Assembly: GCF_006385555.1 (NCBI RefSeq)
Contig: NZ_CP041036.1
Span: 1-64,000 of the forward strand
Reading direction: 5' to 3'
Origin: Shewanella polaris
Lineage (GTDB): Bacteria > Pseudomonadota > Gammaproteobacteria > Enterobacterales > Shewanellaceae
DNA length: 64,000 nucleotides
How positions within the stretch are numbered: the first letter of the stretch is position 1; each line of letters opens with the position of its first letter. This document shows, in pieces, positions 11,199 to 22,641 of this stretch. Position numbers and translations under genes: made by a program. The notes below the pieces were generated by a model. That model made no database searches. It saw only the letters and a list, made by a program, of their open reading frames with translations, and was not told where the DNA came from.

Positions 11199-14100
11199 TT
11201 AAATTTTTTCAAAGAAAAAAGGCTGACGCTTATGTTTATCACCATTGAGTTGATTCATGGTTTCAGAATTAAATAGCTTACCATTGACCATGGTGTAAGT
11301 GACCTTATCTGTCGTTCTGATATCGGTTAATGGATCTCCATCAATCACAATTAAGTCTGCTAATTTACCGACTTTAATAGAACCTAGTTGATGGTCCATA
11401 CCAAAGGTAGTAGCAGGGTTAATAGTTGCTGTTTTTAAAACTTCCATATTACTCATGCCGCCTTGAGCAAACATCCACATCTCCCAATGCGCAGCTAATC
11501 CCTCGCGCTGACCATGAGCACCAATATTAGGTTTAACGCCTATTTTGTTTAACTCATTAGCTACGCGGGCAACATTAAAATGATTGTAATGTTCATCAGG
11601 CGCAGTAATGCGTCGCATTGAACGCGCATCTAAAATATCGTGTGGAACATACATACTTAGACGAGGGTGAGCCCATACATCCGTTTTGTCATACCAGTAA
11701 TTCTCGCCGGAAATACCACCATAAGCGACAACTAAAGTTGGTGTGTAGTGAACTTCTGTTTGGCTCCAGAATTGTTTAATGTCGTTGTAAATTGAAGCAG
11801 CAGGTAACGAATGTTCTACTGTTGTATGCCCATCCGCTATCATGGATAAATTGTGCTGCAGTAAACTTCCACCTTCAGGCACAACCATCATTTCGAGTTC
11901 ACGCGCCGCTGCAATAATCTGTTGACGTTGATCTCGGCGTGGCTGGTTATAACTTTTAACGCTAAATGCACCTACTTTTTTAAGACGCTCTAAGTGGAAC
12001 TTTGCATCATCCAGTGAATCTACATGCGAAGTATAACCTGGTAAGTTGGCTCCATATAAAATAGTGCCTGTTGAGAAAATTCGCGGACCAACAATGTTGC
12101 CTGCTTTTTGTTGTTCAGAAGCTGCAAAAATTTCGGTAGTGTCATTTGATGGGTCGTGAATAGACGTTACCCCAAGTGACAGGCCTGAATATAAGGCCCA
12201 GTTTTGTTGTGGAATAATTTCATCATCTGCTTGGCCGCCATGTGCATGGGCATCAAATAATCCTGGCATAATGGTTTTACCGCTAATATCGATAACTTGG
12301 GCCTTTTTAGGTATAACGGTATTAGCATCACCAACACTGACAATTTTATTGTCTGTAACGATAACGACACCATTTTCAATGACATGATCATTTTCCATAG
12401 TGATTACTTTACCGCCGCTAAATACCACTGTTCCACGTGGAACATCGACTTTATTTTTAAAACTAATTGAAGTGATTTTAGGATCGACCTTGGTTTCAGC
12501 TTTTGCATATTGAGTATCGACATCAGCTTGATATAAATCTGGGCCCAATGTCCAATATAGTTGGTTGTTTTTTCCGTTCCAACTAATGCTTTCACCTGCA
12601 CGAGCACTTAGTTGAGTTATTGGTAAGTTGGTTGCTTTAGGTCCTATAGCGACGGTTTCACCATGTTTAGCAAAAGGAGTGACATACACTCTAAAGCGCT
12701 CTGCAAAAGCCAAGTGTTCACCGTTTGGAGATAAACGAAACTCGGTAGCATGGTCGCTGGTGTAATGAGTACGCTTTTCAAAACCATTCATGCCGATAGA
12801 AGCAAACTCTGGTGTTTTATTGAAATCCATAAAATAAACACGGTCTGAATCAGCGCCAAATTGTGGTTGGTGACCACTGGCAGAGAGCTTAGTACTTTTT
12901 CTGCCTTTGACATCCACTTTATATAAACCGGGTTCTTGTGACCAAGTGCGTGGTGTCATGTATCCACCGCGAGCCTTTCGATAAACAATATATTCGCCAT
13001 CAGGCGAAAAGGTCGGTTCGACATATTTGCCGGGCTCGTTGGTCAATACCTTGGCTTTACTACCTCTAGCACTAACGACACTGACAGTACCTTGCTGTTG
13101 ATCATTCCAGGTAGTGAATACAATGTCTTTACCGTCGCGTGACCACTGTGGAAACAGCTCATTGATGTCATCATCTAAACGGGTTAATCGTTTATGTTTA
13201 CCATCTTTAACATCACGAATCCAAATTTTACCTAAGGCTTCAAATATCACTCTTTCGCCGTCAGGTGATACTTGTGCCATACGCAGCATTTTTACATCAA
13301 ATTCATCTTGATCTAAGTTTTGAGTAAAGCGGACTGATGGCTGAATATCTCTTTGAGATTTAACACTGAATGGAATGTCAGATATTTTTTTACTGTCGAC
13401 ATCAAGTTTATTAATTTTACCTTTAGCCCAAAATACGATGTGCTTATTGTCTTTGGTCCAAGACATTGTTGGATACACGCCATGAATTGCCCAGGTTTCT
13501 TGCATATCACGATCGAGTTTGTCATACAGCTTAGTTTCTTCACCAGACTTTAAATCCAGTGAATATAGTGTCGATTGGAATCCATCACGTTTGATGTAAG
13601 CAAGCGTTTTGCCATCAGGGCTTGGTGTTGGGCGGATAGCACCACCAGTTCCTTCAATTAATACTTCAATATCGCCCGTTTGGGTGTCATAGCGCTTAAT
13701 TTTATAAATACCTTTGACAGAATCTTTTGAGTAATGAAAGGTCTTGCCCGGGGTCGCATCTTGGCTAAAGTAGATATATCTACCATCTGGCGAGTAGGCC
13801 GGTTCACCCAAATCTTTTTGTTCGTTAGGGCGCTCTGTTAGTTTAACTCCTTCACCACCAGCAACGTGAAACATCCACACCTCACCAGCTCCGAGGCTGC
13901 GGGTGCCGGTAAAATGTTTACGTGCCACTAAATACTGTGAATCAGGACTCCAGGCCGGGCTGTTCAGTAAACGGAATGTTTCAGCAGTGATAGGGTGTGG
14001 ATTGGTACCATCGGCATTCATTATCCAGATATTGTCGCCGCCATCTTCATCAGAGGTGAAAGCTATATACTTACCGTCTGGGCTATATATTGGCTGCATT

Positions 14101-14381
14101 TGCCAAGCTATACCTTTTACCAGTGGTTTGGCTTCGCCTCCTGCTATCGGTATTTGATAAATATCACCTAATAAATCAAATACAATGTGTTCACCATCTG
14201 GCGATACATTGACGTTCATCCATGTGCCTTCGGTTACATTGATATCAATTTTACTTAATGGCGCATTTTCTGGAGCATTTACGTGCCATTTTATTTTGTC
14301 ATCTTCGGCATAGGCAAAGCTAGACATACCTAGAGTAAGTGCCATTGCCGTGTAAAGTGGAGTGAGTTTTTGAGTCAACAT
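11199..14381 (-). CDS. Exported TolB-like propeller / amidohydrolase protein
   Basis: This 1060-residue exported hydrolase has an unknown substrate. A signal peptide of about 25 residues ends MSSFAYA. Residues about 40-600 contain repeated PD40/TolB-type blades, each with a [FVY]SPDG[KE] core, for example YSPDGKYIAFTSDEDGG. The last 400 residues are an amidohydrolase domain: FDAHAHGG carries the metal-binding HxH, VVPEGG and TTVEHSLPA follow, and a C-terminal GKLADLIVIDGDPL is typical of composite amidohydrolases. A periplasmic site is inferred from the signal. It is monocistronic and carries a parS match in its coding sequence. Architecture is secure; substrate is not. Confidence 0.88.
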   Translation of the reverse strand: MLTQKLTPLYTAMALTLGMSSFAYAEDDKIKWHVNAPENAPLSKIDINVTEGTWMNVNVSPDGEHIVFDLLGDIYQIPIAGGEAKPLVKGIAWQMQPIYSPDGKYIAFTSDEDGGDNIWIMNADGTNPHPITAETFRLLNSPAWSPDSQYLVARKHFTGTRSLGAGEVWMFHVAGGEGVKLTERPNEQKDLGEPAYSPDGRYIYFSQDATPGKTFHYSKDSVKGIYKIKRYDTQTGDIEVLIEGTGGAIRPTPSPDGKTLAYIKRDGFQSTLYSLDLKSGEETKLYDKLDRDMQETWAIHGVYPTMSWTKDNKHIVFWAKGKINKLDVDSKKISDIPFSVKSQRDIQPSVRFTQNLDQDEFDVKMLRMAQVSPDGERVIFEALGKIWIRDVKDGKHKRLTRLDDDINELFPQWSRDGKDIVFTTWNDQQQGTVSVVSARGSKAKVLTNEPGKYVEPTFSPDGEYIVYRKARGGYMTPRTWSQEPGLYKVDVKGRKSTKLSASGHQPQFGADSDRVYFMDFNKTPEFASIGMNGFEKRTHYTSDHATEFRLSPNGEHLAFAERFRVYVTPFAKHGETVAIGPKATNLPITQLSARAGESISWNGKNNQLYWTLGPDLYQADVDTQYAKAETKVDPKITSISFKNKVDVPRGTVVFSGGKVITMENDHVIENGVVIVTDNKIVSVGDANTVIPKKAQVIDISGKTIMPGLFDAHAHGGQADDEIIPQQNWALYSGLSLGVTSIHDPSNDTTEIFAASEQQKAGNIVGPRIFSTGTILYGANLPGYTSHVDSLDDAKFHLERLKKVGAFSVKSYNQPRRDQRQQIIAAARELEMMVVPEGGSLLQHNLSMIADGHTTVEHSLPAASIYNDIKQFWSQTEVHYTPTLVVAYGGISGENYWYDKTDVWAHPRLSMYVPHDILDARSMRRITAPDEHYNHFNVARVANELNKIGVKPNIGAHGQREGLAAHWEMWMFAQGGMSNMEVLKTATINPATTFGMDHQLGSIKVGKLADLIVIDGDPLTDIRTTDKVTYTMVNGKLFNSETMNQLNGDKHKRQPFFFEKI
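12429..12444. other. parS: parS site inside the amidohydrolase gene
   Basis: TGTTCCACGTGGAACA is a perfect palindrome, identical to the copy 1.27 kb away at 11157-11172. It lies in the coding sequence where it encodes part of VPRGTVVF. Intragenic parS sites near the origin are known in other bacteria. Function is inferred. Confidence 0.85.
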
Positions 14382-14673
14382 AGAGTAGATTATCCGTTGT
14401 CGTTTTTATTTTCAGTGGATTTAATCAAGCCCAATACCCGTTTAGGAAATGTCATTTTGCCTGATTAGATGACCTAAAGAGTATTTGGCTTTACTGCGTT
14501 TGTCGGTTTGAATAGTTCCTTTATCGCATAAATTACCGATAAGGTGTACAACAAATCTGTATCAATTAATGACAGACGTTAACACATATGTCTGTTATCG
14601 ATTAATAGACAATGAGTGCTATAGCGTTAGATTTTATTATGAAAGGCTTAAACGAAAATGATTTATCGGTTTT

Positions 14674-15117
14674 CTAATCTATTTTTACTGAGTCATCTAG
14701 TTGTATTAATCCAGTTCGAATCACGCGGCAGGTGACACCGCCACGCCAATCTGGCATTAATGCTTGCTCTAGGCCGGGATGAGCTAGTTCCATTTTGTTG
14801 CACGGATCAGTTTCGCCTGTAATCTGTAACTGCAATTCTGATCCAATCTCAATAATTTTACCTACATCAGTGGCACTAAATTCATAACCACTAATTAATA
14901 AATTTGCTCTACGAGTTAACCAGTCAAGGTTTGTATTAATTTGCTGACAGGCCATTAGCCATTGTTGTTTTGACATCACGGTCACTTGACGTTTACTTGG
15001 TCGGCCAAAAACATCATTTTCGACACCTCGCTCTAATGTTACATTGGCACAAAAGGCTGGTTTCATTATGCCGCGCTTTGCTGTTTTATATGCGATAGCG
15101 TCCAATGTAATTGTCAT
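14674..15117 (-). CDS. MOSC domain protein
   Basis: MOSC domains bind sulfur and molybdenum cofactor and occur in sulfurases and in proteins such as YiiM. This 147-residue protein is essentially one MOSC domain: it has the early GIMKPAF segment, NLLISGYEF, the GSELQLQITGETDPCNKM stretch with a conserved cysteine, and WRGGVTCRVIRTGLIQLDD near the end. It follows tusA after 3 bp on the same strand, so the two are probably co-transcribed and may both handle sulfur; the link is inferred. Substrate is unknown. Confidence 0.85.
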   Translation of the reverse strand: MTITLDAIAYKTAKRGIMKPAFCANVTLERGVENDVFGRPSKRQVTVMSKQQWLMACQQINTNLDWLTRRANLLISGYEFSATDVGKIIEIGSELQLQITGETDPCNKMELAHPGLEQALMPDWRGGVTCRVIRTGLIQLDDSVKID

Positions 15118-15120
15118 TAA

Positions 15121-15366
15121 TTACAATCCTTTTTTAAGCAAGTACTGGTAAGGGGTTTTGCTGGTATCACTGGCAATTAACGTGTGATCCATAAATTCAC
15201 AAAAACTCGGAATATCTCGAGTCGTTGCAGGGTCATCAGCAATGACAAGTAATACTTCTCCATCAGCCATTTTTCGTACCGTTTTGCGGATCATCATAAC
15301 GGGCTCTGGGCAGCGTAGGCCAAGAGCATCTAAGTGGTGTTGTGCTTGAGTATAAATATCGGTCAT
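15121..15366 (-). CDS. tusA: Sulfur carrier protein TusA
   Basis: TusA accepts persulfide sulfur from IscS and passes it to the TusBCD relay for 2-thiouridine formation in tRNA; it also supports molybdenum cofactor synthesis. It has 81 residues. The [17 protein letters not shown] motif carries the single active cysteine, followed by [21 protein letters not shown], typical of the family. It heads a two-gene unit with the MOSC protein. A full parS match lies about 125 bp upstream. Identification is secure. Confidence 0.95.
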   Translation of the reverse strand: MTDIYTQAQHHLDALGLRCPEPVMMIRKTVRKMADGEVLLVIADDPATTRDIPSFCEFMDHTLIASDTSKTPYQYLLKKGL

Positions 15367-15491
15367 TGAATGCTATCTATATTACTAATCTAATTATCGC
15401 TAATGTTACTCTTGTCATTTAATCTTGCCAAGTTTGCTTCACTCTTAATGTTATTTTAGTTTTTAATTGATTTTTTATTTTCCATAAAACA

Positions 15492-15507
15492 TGTTTCACG
15501 TGGAACA
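15492..15507. other. parS: parS site upstream of tusA
   Basis: TGTTTCACGTGGAACA equals the Bacillus subtilis parS sequence read on the opposite strand, and differs by one base from the perfect palindromes at 11157 and 12429. It is intergenic, between the tusA start and the fadA terminator. It is the most origin-distal parS match in this window. Confidence 0.85.
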
Positions 15508-15535
15508 TTAGCCAAAGTAGACAAATTAAAAAAAT

Positions 15536-15564
15536 AAAAAACGAGCCTTATGGCTCGTTTTTTT
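15536..15564 (-). terminator. Terminator after fadBA
   Basis: The stem ACGAGCC / GGCTCGT, extended by A:T pairs, has a 4-base loop and T runs on both strands. It lies 48 bp beyond the fadA stop, so on the minus strand it ends the fadBA transcript. Confidence 0.88.
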
Positions 15565-15611
15565 CAACTCAGTTGATATAAATGAAAAGTATCAGCTTGG
15601 TTTTATAACCA

Positions 15612-16778
<1,167 letters not shown>

Positions 16779-16797
16779 TTAATTCCTTTCCCACTGA

Positions 16798-18948
16798 TTA
16801 GGCTTGGTAGTAACTACCGTTGTTGGCTGCAAGTTCACGCATCGCATCGGTTACTTGATATAAACCACCAAGGTGTGCATATTTGTCTGCTAGGGCAACA
16901 AAGTTTGCTACGCCCATGGTGTCTAAGTAACGGAATACACCGCCACGGAATGGAGGGAAACCAATACCGTAAACTAGACCCATATCGCCTTCAGCAGGTG
17001 ATGCAATAATGCCTTCTTCTAAACAACGAACTGTTTCGATGATCATCGGGATCATACAACGAGCGATGATGTCATCTGACTCGAATGCTTTTAATTCACC
17101 GAACTCAGCGCTTAATAATTCATAGCTTACTGGATCAATGTCTTTTTTCGGCTTACCACGACGGTCAACAGAATAAGCATAGAAACCTTTGGCATTCTTC
17201 TGGCCTAGACGCTTGTTTTCAAACATTATATCAATTGCGTCTTTGCCGTTTTTACCCATGCGATCAGGGAAGCCTTCTGCCATTACTGCTTGTGCATGAT
17301 GACCGGTATCTAAACCAACTACGTCAAGTAAGTAAGCCGGACCCATTGGCCAGCCAAACTGTTTTTCCATGACTTTATCGACAGCCGCAAAATCAGCGCC
17401 TTCTGCGAGTAGACCACTAAAGCCTGCAAAGTATGGGAACAATACGCGGTTAACGAAGAAGCCCGGACAATCGTTTACTACAATTGGGGTTTTACCCATT
17501 TTGCTTGCATACGCAACAACGGTTGCAATGGTTTCTTCAGAGCTGCGCTCACCACGGATAATTTCAACTAATGGCATTTTGTGCACTGGATTAAAGAAGT
17601 GCATACCGCAGAAGCGTTCAGGTTTCTTAAGGCTTTTAGCCAATAAGTTGATTGAGATAGTTGAAGTGTTTGATGCAATAATGGCATCTTCAGATACATA
17701 TTGTTCAACTTCAGCTAGCACTGTTGCTTTCACTTTTGGATGTTCAACAACCGCTTCTACTACAATATCGCTATTTTTAATGGCAGCATAATCGAGTGAA
17801 GGAGTGATGTGGTTGAGAACTTTTGCCATTTTTTCTGGCGTAGAACGTCCACGAGCTACTTGAACTGTCAGTATCTTCGCCGCTTCATTTAAACCTAAAT
17901 CAAGTGCAGGTTGCGCGATGTCTTTCATCACGATTGGCGTGCCTTTACTTGCACTTTGGTATGCAATACCACCACCCATTATACCAGCACCCAATACAGC
18001 TGCTTGGTTAACATCGTGAGCCAATTTACCCGCTTTCTTTGCTTTAGCTTTAACGTACTGGTCATTTAAGAAAATACCAATTAATGCCTGGGCAACTTCT
18101 GTTTTAGCTAATTTAATGAAAGCCTGAGCTTCCACTTTTAATGCATCATCACGACCTAAACCTGCAGCTTGTTCAACAACATTCACAGCAGCCATAGGTG
18201 CTGGATAATGTTTGCCTGCAACAGAGAATACCATCCCCTTAGCGGTGCTAAAACACATCAAGGCTTCTAGTTTAGGTAGCATTAATGGTGATTGCTTTAG
18301 GGTACGACGAGCTTGCCAATCGATGCTGCCATCAAGTGCTTCTTTCAGCATTTGAATTGCTGAAGCTTCTAAATCTTCTGGAGCTACAACGGCATCAATA
18401 GCGCCAACTTTTAATGCGTCTGCTGGTCGTTGATCTTTACCTGAGGTAATCCACTCAAGTGCATTATCAGCGCCGATAATTCTAGGTAAACGCACTGTGC
18501 CACCGAAGCCAGGAATGATACCTAGTTTGGTTTCAGGTAATCCAATACGTGTATTGGTATCAACAACACGTAAGTCAGTGGCTAAAATAGTTTCGAAACC
18601 ACCACCAAGAGCAAAACCGTTAACGGCAGAGATAGTTGGAAAAGGTAAATCTTCAAGTTTGTTGAATACTGCATTGGCTTGTTCAACCCATGTGAGCAGT
18701 GTTGCATCATCTTGCTTAAATAAACTTAAAAATTCGGTGATGTCTGCGCCAACGATAAAGGTGCTTTTTGCTGATGTCAGCATTAAGGCTTTAACCTTGG
18801 TGTTTTGTTTGATGCTATCTAAGGCTGCATCAAGTGAGGCTAGAGTTTCTCTGTCAAATTTATTTACCGAACCTTGTGCGTTAAAACACAACTTGGCAAT
18901 ATTATCTTCAAGTAACTCAACCTGAATAGTAGGGCTTTGGTAGATCAT
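16798..18948 (-). CDS. fadB: Multifunctional fatty acid oxidation alpha subunit
   Basis: FadB carries enoyl-CoA hydratase/isomerase and 3-hydroxyacyl-CoA dehydrogenase activities and pairs with FadA as alpha2-beta2. It has 716 residues (E. coli 729). The N-terminal crotonase domain includes [20 protein letters not shown] and the [21 protein letters not shown] acid pair. The dehydrogenase domain begins with the NAD-binding [18 protein letters not shown] and contains [17 protein letters not shown] 16-bp palindrome about 145 bp upstream could be a fatty-acid regulator operator. Identification is secure. Confidence 0.98.
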   Translation of the reverse strand: MIYQSPTIQVELLEDNIAKLCFNAQGSVNKFDRETLASLDAALDSIKQNTKVKALMLTSAKSTFIVGADITEFLSLFKQDDATLLTWVEQANAVFNKLEDLPFPTISAVNGFALGGGFETILATDLRVVDTNTRIGLPETKLGIIPGFGGTVRLPRIIGADNALEWITSGKDQRPADALKVGAIDAVVAPEDLEASAIQMLKEALDGSIDWQARRTLKQSPLMLPKLEALMCFSTAKGMVFSVAGKHYPAPMAAVNVVEQAAGLGRDDALKVEAQAFIKLAKTEVAQALIGIFLNDQYVKAKAKKAGKLAHDVNQAAVLGAGIMGGGIAYQSASKGTPIVMKDIAQPALDLGLNEAAKILTVQVARGRSTPEKMAKVLNHITPSLDYAAIKNSDIVVEAVVEHPKVKATVLAEVEQYVSEDAIIASNTSTISINLLAKSLKKPERFCGMHFFNPVHKMPLVEIIRGERSSEETIATVVAYASKMGKTPIVVNDCPGFFVNRVLFPYFAGFSGLLAEGADFAAVDKVMEKQFGWPMGPAYLLDVVGLDTGHHAQAVMAEGFPDRMGKNGKDAIDIMFENKRLGQKNAKGFYAYSVDRRGKPKKDIDPVSYELLSAEFGELKAFESDDIIARCMIPMIIETVRCLEEGIIASPAEGDMGLVYGIGFPPFRGGVFRYLDTMGVANFVALADKYAHLGGLYQVTDAMRELAANNGSYYQA

Positions 18949-19091
18949 TGCTTGCTTCCTTATTGCTTAAAAGCGACTTCCACATCTTATTTACTGTGCA
19001 GTTATCAAGCTTGAATCACAGTAGTTTAGGCCATCTCTTGACCAACTAAATATCAGTGTGCGACTAAATGAGACAAATTACAACACCCAAT

Positions 19092-19107
19092 TTAAACGGC
19101 CGTTTAA
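19092..19107. promoter_or_regulatory. 16-bp palindrome between fadB and pepQ
   Basis: TTAAACGGCCGTTTAA is a perfect palindrome in the 235-bp divergent gap. The AAACG...CGTTT arms resemble the operator of the TetR-family fatty-acid regulator PsrA, which controls beta-oxidation genes in Shewanella and Pseudomonas. The assignment is by recall of the motif and has not been tested. Confidence 0.5.
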
Positions 19108-19183
19108 TTTTTTGTCATTTAGCGAGGAGTTTTTATCTTTGTGATAGACTCAATAAGTTAATATTTATGAAAAGGGATAGTCA

Positions 19184-20503
19184 ATGGATCAGTTAGCCCA
19201 TCTATATCATGCACACATCGGTGAGCTAAATCGTCGTGTTGCTGAAATTTGCCAACGTGAAAATATATCGGGTTTAGTGATTCACTCGGGACAACCTCAT
19301 CGACAATTTTTAGATGACTTAAACTATCCCTTTAAAGTGAACCCACAATTTAAAGCTTGGTTACCTATTTTGGATACAGCTAATTGTTGGTTAATTGCGA
19401 ATGGCCAAGATAAACCGACTTTAGTTTTTTATCGTCCGGTCGACTTTTGGCATAAAGTCAACGACGTACCACAAGCTTTTTGGACTGAACATTTTGATAT
19501 TCAGTTACTGACTAAGCCTGATCGTATTGCTGACTATTTGCCTAAAAGTCTGACATCATGGGCTTATATAGGTGAGCATTTAGACGTGGCTGATATATTA
19601 GGTTTTACCGCTCGGAATCCGGATGCGGTAATGAACTATTTACATTATCACCGTGCAGATAAAACTCAGTATGAGCTTGAGTGTATGCGCCGAGCCAACC
19701 AAATTGCGGTAAAGGGCCATTTAGCCGCTAAAAATGCCTTTTATAATGGTGCGACTGAATTTGAAATCCAACAGCAGTACTTACTTGAAATTGGTCAGGG
19801 TGAAAACGAAGTACCTTATGGCAACATTGTGGCTTTAAACCAAAATGCGGCCATTTTGCATTACACTGCTTTAGAACATGTAAATCCTGTACAACGTTTA
19901 TCATTTCTTATCGATGCAGGGGCTAGCTATCACGGATATGCTGCCGATATCACTCGAACTTATGCATTTGAAAAAAACCGTTTCTGTGAGTTAATTGCCG
20001 CACTCAATAAGGTACAGTTAGCCATTATTGATACTATGAAACCCGGAGTTAAATACACCGACTTGCATATTGCGACTCATCAACATATTGCACAATTACT
20101 AATTAATTTTGATATTGCAAAAGGCAGTATTGAGCAGTTAATTGAGCAAGGTATTACTCGAGCATTTTTCCCTCATGGATTAGGGCACATGCTAGGGCTT
20201 CAAGTTCATGATATGGGGGGATATGCTCATGATGAACGTGGTACCAATATTGCTGCACCAGGCGATCACCCATTTTTGCGTTGTACTCGGGTGTTAGCAC
20301 CAAATCAAGTATTAACGATTGAACCCGGTTTATACATTATTGATACCTTACTTGAACAATTATCAATATCAGCTAAACAAGCGGTTAATTGGAATACTAT
20401 TGATGAGCTTCGCCCATTTGGTGGTATTCGTATCGAAGACAATGTCATTGTTCATCATAATCGTAATGAAAATATGACAAGAGAGTCTGGTTTAGTTGAT
20501 TGA
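19184..20503 (+). CDS. pepQ: Xaa-Pro dipeptidase
   Basis: PepQ is a cytosolic dimanganese proline dipeptidase that cleaves dipeptides with C-terminal proline; relatives hydrolyse organophosphates. It has 439 residues (E. coli 443). Metal ligands are visible in order: [19 protein letters not shown] (two Asp), [15 protein letters not shown] (His), IEPGLYII (Glu) and IRIEDN (Glu). A GGGAT ribosome-binding stretch precedes ATG 19184. It diverges from fadBA and overlaps the next gene, as in E. coli pepQ-yigZ. Identification is secure. Confidence 0.97.
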   Translation: MDQLAHLYHAHIGELNRRVAEICQRENISGLVIHSGQPHRQFLDDLNYPFKVNPQFKAWLPILDTANCWLIANGQDKPTLVFYRPVDFWHKVNDVPQAFWTEHFDIQLLTKPDRIADYLPKSLTSWAYIGEHLDVADILGFTARNPDAVMNYLHYHRADKTQYELECMRRANQIAVKGHLAAKNAFYNGATEFEIQQQYLLEIGQGENEVPYGNIVALNQNAAILHYTALEHVNPVQRLSFLIDAGASYHGYAADITRTYAFEKNRFCELIAALNKVQLAIIDTMKPGVKYTDLHIATHQHIAQLLINFDIAKGSIEQLIEQGITRAFFPHGLGHMLGLQVHDMGGYAHDERGTNIAAPGDHPFLRCTRVLAPNQVLTIEPGLYIIDTLLEQLSISAKQAVNWNTIDELRPFGGIRIEDNVIVHHNRNENMTRESGLVD

Positions 20504-21110
20504 GTCATACTTAATACCACAAGCTAACATATTGATAGAAGAAGAGATAAAGCATAGCCGCTTTATCTCTTTGTTATTTCATTGCCCGCACCCGAGTGAC
20601 ATGAAGTTAGTACTTACTGACGTGAGGTTGCAATATCCTGGAGCAAACCATTATTGCTACGCATTTGTAGCTGGCAGCCCTGAAAATACCATTGACATGG
20701 GCGCCAGTGACGATGGTGAACCATCAGGTAGCGCTGGCAAACCCATGCTAGCGTGCTTACAAGGCGCAAACATTGGCGAGCTAGGGGTTATTGTAGTGCG
20801 TTATTTTGGTGGTACTAAATTGGGCGTGGGTGGTTTAGTGCGTGCTTATACCTCGGGTATAAAGCAAGGATTAACTCAAATACAAACTCAAGTTAAGCAT
20901 ATAAGGTACCCTGTAAGCTTAGTGTGTCATTATTCCCAACTAACAGATGTTGAGTATTTAGTGGCTCTGCATGATGGTGAGATTGTTGATAAAGTATTTT
21001 CCGAGATTGTAGAAATACACTTTGAATTGGCTAAATCGCATCATCTGGCTTTTAATCAAGCATTAGCGACGCTGACCCAAGGTCAGCTACAAGTAAAGTT
21101 TACAGTTTGA
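20496..21110 (+). CDS. yigZ: YigZ/IMPACT family protein
   Basis: YigZ belongs to the IMPACT (UPF0029) family; its bacterial function is not settled. It has 204 residues. The N-terminal domain shows [15 protein letters not shown], the hallmark [14 protein letters not shown], and [19 protein letters not shown]; a C-terminal ferredoxin-like domain follows. The apparent start is TTG 20496, overlapping the pepQ stop by 8 bp, implying translational coupling; no ATG lies close downstream before conserved residues. Family assignment is secure, the start slightly less so. Confidence 0.93.
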   Translation: MIESYLIPQANILIEEEIKHSRFISLLFHCPHPSDMKLVLTDVRLQYPGANHYCYAFVAGSPENTIDMGASDDGEPSGSAGKPMLACLQGANIGELGVIVVRYFGGTKLGVGGLVRAYTSGIKQGLTQIQTQVKHIRYPVSLVCHYSQLTDVEYLVALHDGEIVDKVFSEIVEIHFELAKSHHLAFNQALATLTQGQLQVKFTV

Positions 21111-21183
21111 GCTATGACTAACTTATGCCAAAATGTCACTTAATTGTTAAATTCGACGCAGTACAACTTAAACAGAATCCTTA

Positions 21184-22641
21184 ATGCAATATAAAACAAT
21201 TATTAGAATCACCGGTTTGCTGATGGGATTATTTTCAATCACCATGTTGCCATCAGCATTAGTGGCTATCTTATATAAAGATGGTGGCGGTACCGCCTTT
21301 ATTCAGGCTTTTTCTGTCAGTATTTTTTTAGGCTTTTTATTATGGTATCCCAACCGTCATGAAAAAGGTGATCTTAGAACTCGCGAAGGCTTCTTGATTG
21401 TAGTGCTGTTTTGGACAGTACTAGGATCAATTGGTGCACTGCCATTTATTTTTTCTAATAACCCAGATTTAAGTTGGACTGATAGTTTTTTTGAATCGTT
21501 TTCGGCCTTAACAACAACGGGAGCAACGGTCATCGTTGGGTTAGATGACCTCCCTAAGTCAATATTGTTTTATCGCCATTTACTACAATGGATGGGGGGG
21601 ATGGGTATTATCGTACTGGCTGTAGCTATTTTACCGCTACTGGGTATTGGTGGTATGCAACTCTATAAAGCAGAAGTACCTGGGCCAGTGAAAGATACCA
21701 AGGTTACGCCTCGAATAGCCGAAACAGCGAAAGCGTTATGGTACATCTACTTTTTACTTACTACCGCTTGTGCATTGGCATTTTATTTTGCTGGCATGGA
21801 TGCATTTGATGCTATTTGCCATTCATTTTCGACCATTGCTATTGGTGGCTTTTCCACCCACGATGCCAGTATAGGTTATTTTGAAAGTCCGCTGATTAAC
21901 GTTATTTGTGCGGTTTTCTTGTTGATTGCAGCGGTTAATTTTAGCTTACATTTTGCCGCATTTACTCGCCGCGGTATTAACGTTAAAGTCTATTTGAAAG
22001 ACGCCGAATTTAAGGTGTTAATTGCTGTTCAGCTGTTGCTTACGGCAATTTGTTTTACGACTTTATATCAGTCTGGTATTTATGATTCTCCAGAGAAAAC
22101 CCTCGATTATGCTTTTTTTCAAGTCGTTTCTATTTCAACAACTGCGGGGTTTGGTACTGAAAGCTTCCATTCTTGGCCGTTGTTCTTGCCTATTCTATTA
22201 ATTTTTTCTAGTTTTATTGGTGGTTGCGCTGGTTCTACTGGTGGTGGTATGAAAGTGATTCGCTTAATTTTGCTTATCTTGCAAGGTTCACGTGAAATGA
22301 AACGATTAATCCATCCTAAAGCAATGTATTCGATTCGAATTGGAACAATGGCATTGCCAGATAGAGTTATTGATGCCGTTTGGGGTTTCTTTTCTGCCTA
22401 TGCGTTGGTGTTTGTTGTGTGTATGGTGATATTAATGGCCATGGATATGGATGCCATCACAGCATTTAGTGCGACCGCAGCAAGTTTAAATAACTTGGGA
22501 CCAGGACTCGGGGACGTCGCCTCTAATTATGCCAGTATTACAGACGGCGCTAAGTGGGTACTGGTAATGGCAATGCTATTTGGTCGATTAGAAGTATTCA
22601 CCTTACTGGTATTATTCACTCCTACGTTTTGGAAAAATTAA
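21184..22641 (+). CDS. trkH: Trk potassium transporter membrane subunit (copy 1)
   Basis: TrkH is the ion-conducting subunit of the Trk potassium uptake system, gated by TrkA. It has 485 residues with four M1-P-M2 repeats. The selectivity-filter loops read TTTGATV, IAIGGFST, STTAGFGT and NNLGPGL, each with the conserved glycine. It lies upstream of hemG as in E. coli, and the stop and next start overlap as TAATG. A second trkH lies at 24679-26121, next to trkA. Identification is secure. Confidence 0.97.
   Translation: MQYKTIIRITGLLMGLFSITMLPSALVAILYKDGGGTAFIQAFSVSIFLGFLLWYPNRHEKGDLRTREGFLIVVLFWTVLGSIGALPFIFSNNPDLSWTDSFFESFSALTTTGATVIVGLDDLPKSILFYRHLLQWMGGMGIIVLAVAILPLLGIGGMQLYKAEVPGPVKDTKVTPRIAETAKALWYIYFLLTTACALAFYFAGMDAFDAICHSFSTIAIGGFSTHDASIGYFESPLINVICAVFLLIAAVNFSLHFAAFTRRGINVKVYLKDAEFKVLIAVQLLLTAICFTTLYQSGIYDSPEKTLDYAFFQVVSISTTAGFGTESFHSWPLFLPILLIFSSFIGGCAGSTGGGMKVIRLILLILQGSREMKRLIHPKAMYSIRIGTMALPDRVIDAVWGFFSAYALVFVVCMVILMAMDMDAITAFSATAASLNNLGPGLGDVASNYASITDGAKWVLVMAMLFGRLEVFTLLVLFTPTFWKN

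Noticed and set aside
18949..19183. E. coli-type FadR operator before fadB
   Set aside because: TTGGTCAAGAG on the reverse strand resembles one FadR half-site only; the second half does not match. The nearby palindrome is a better operator candidate.
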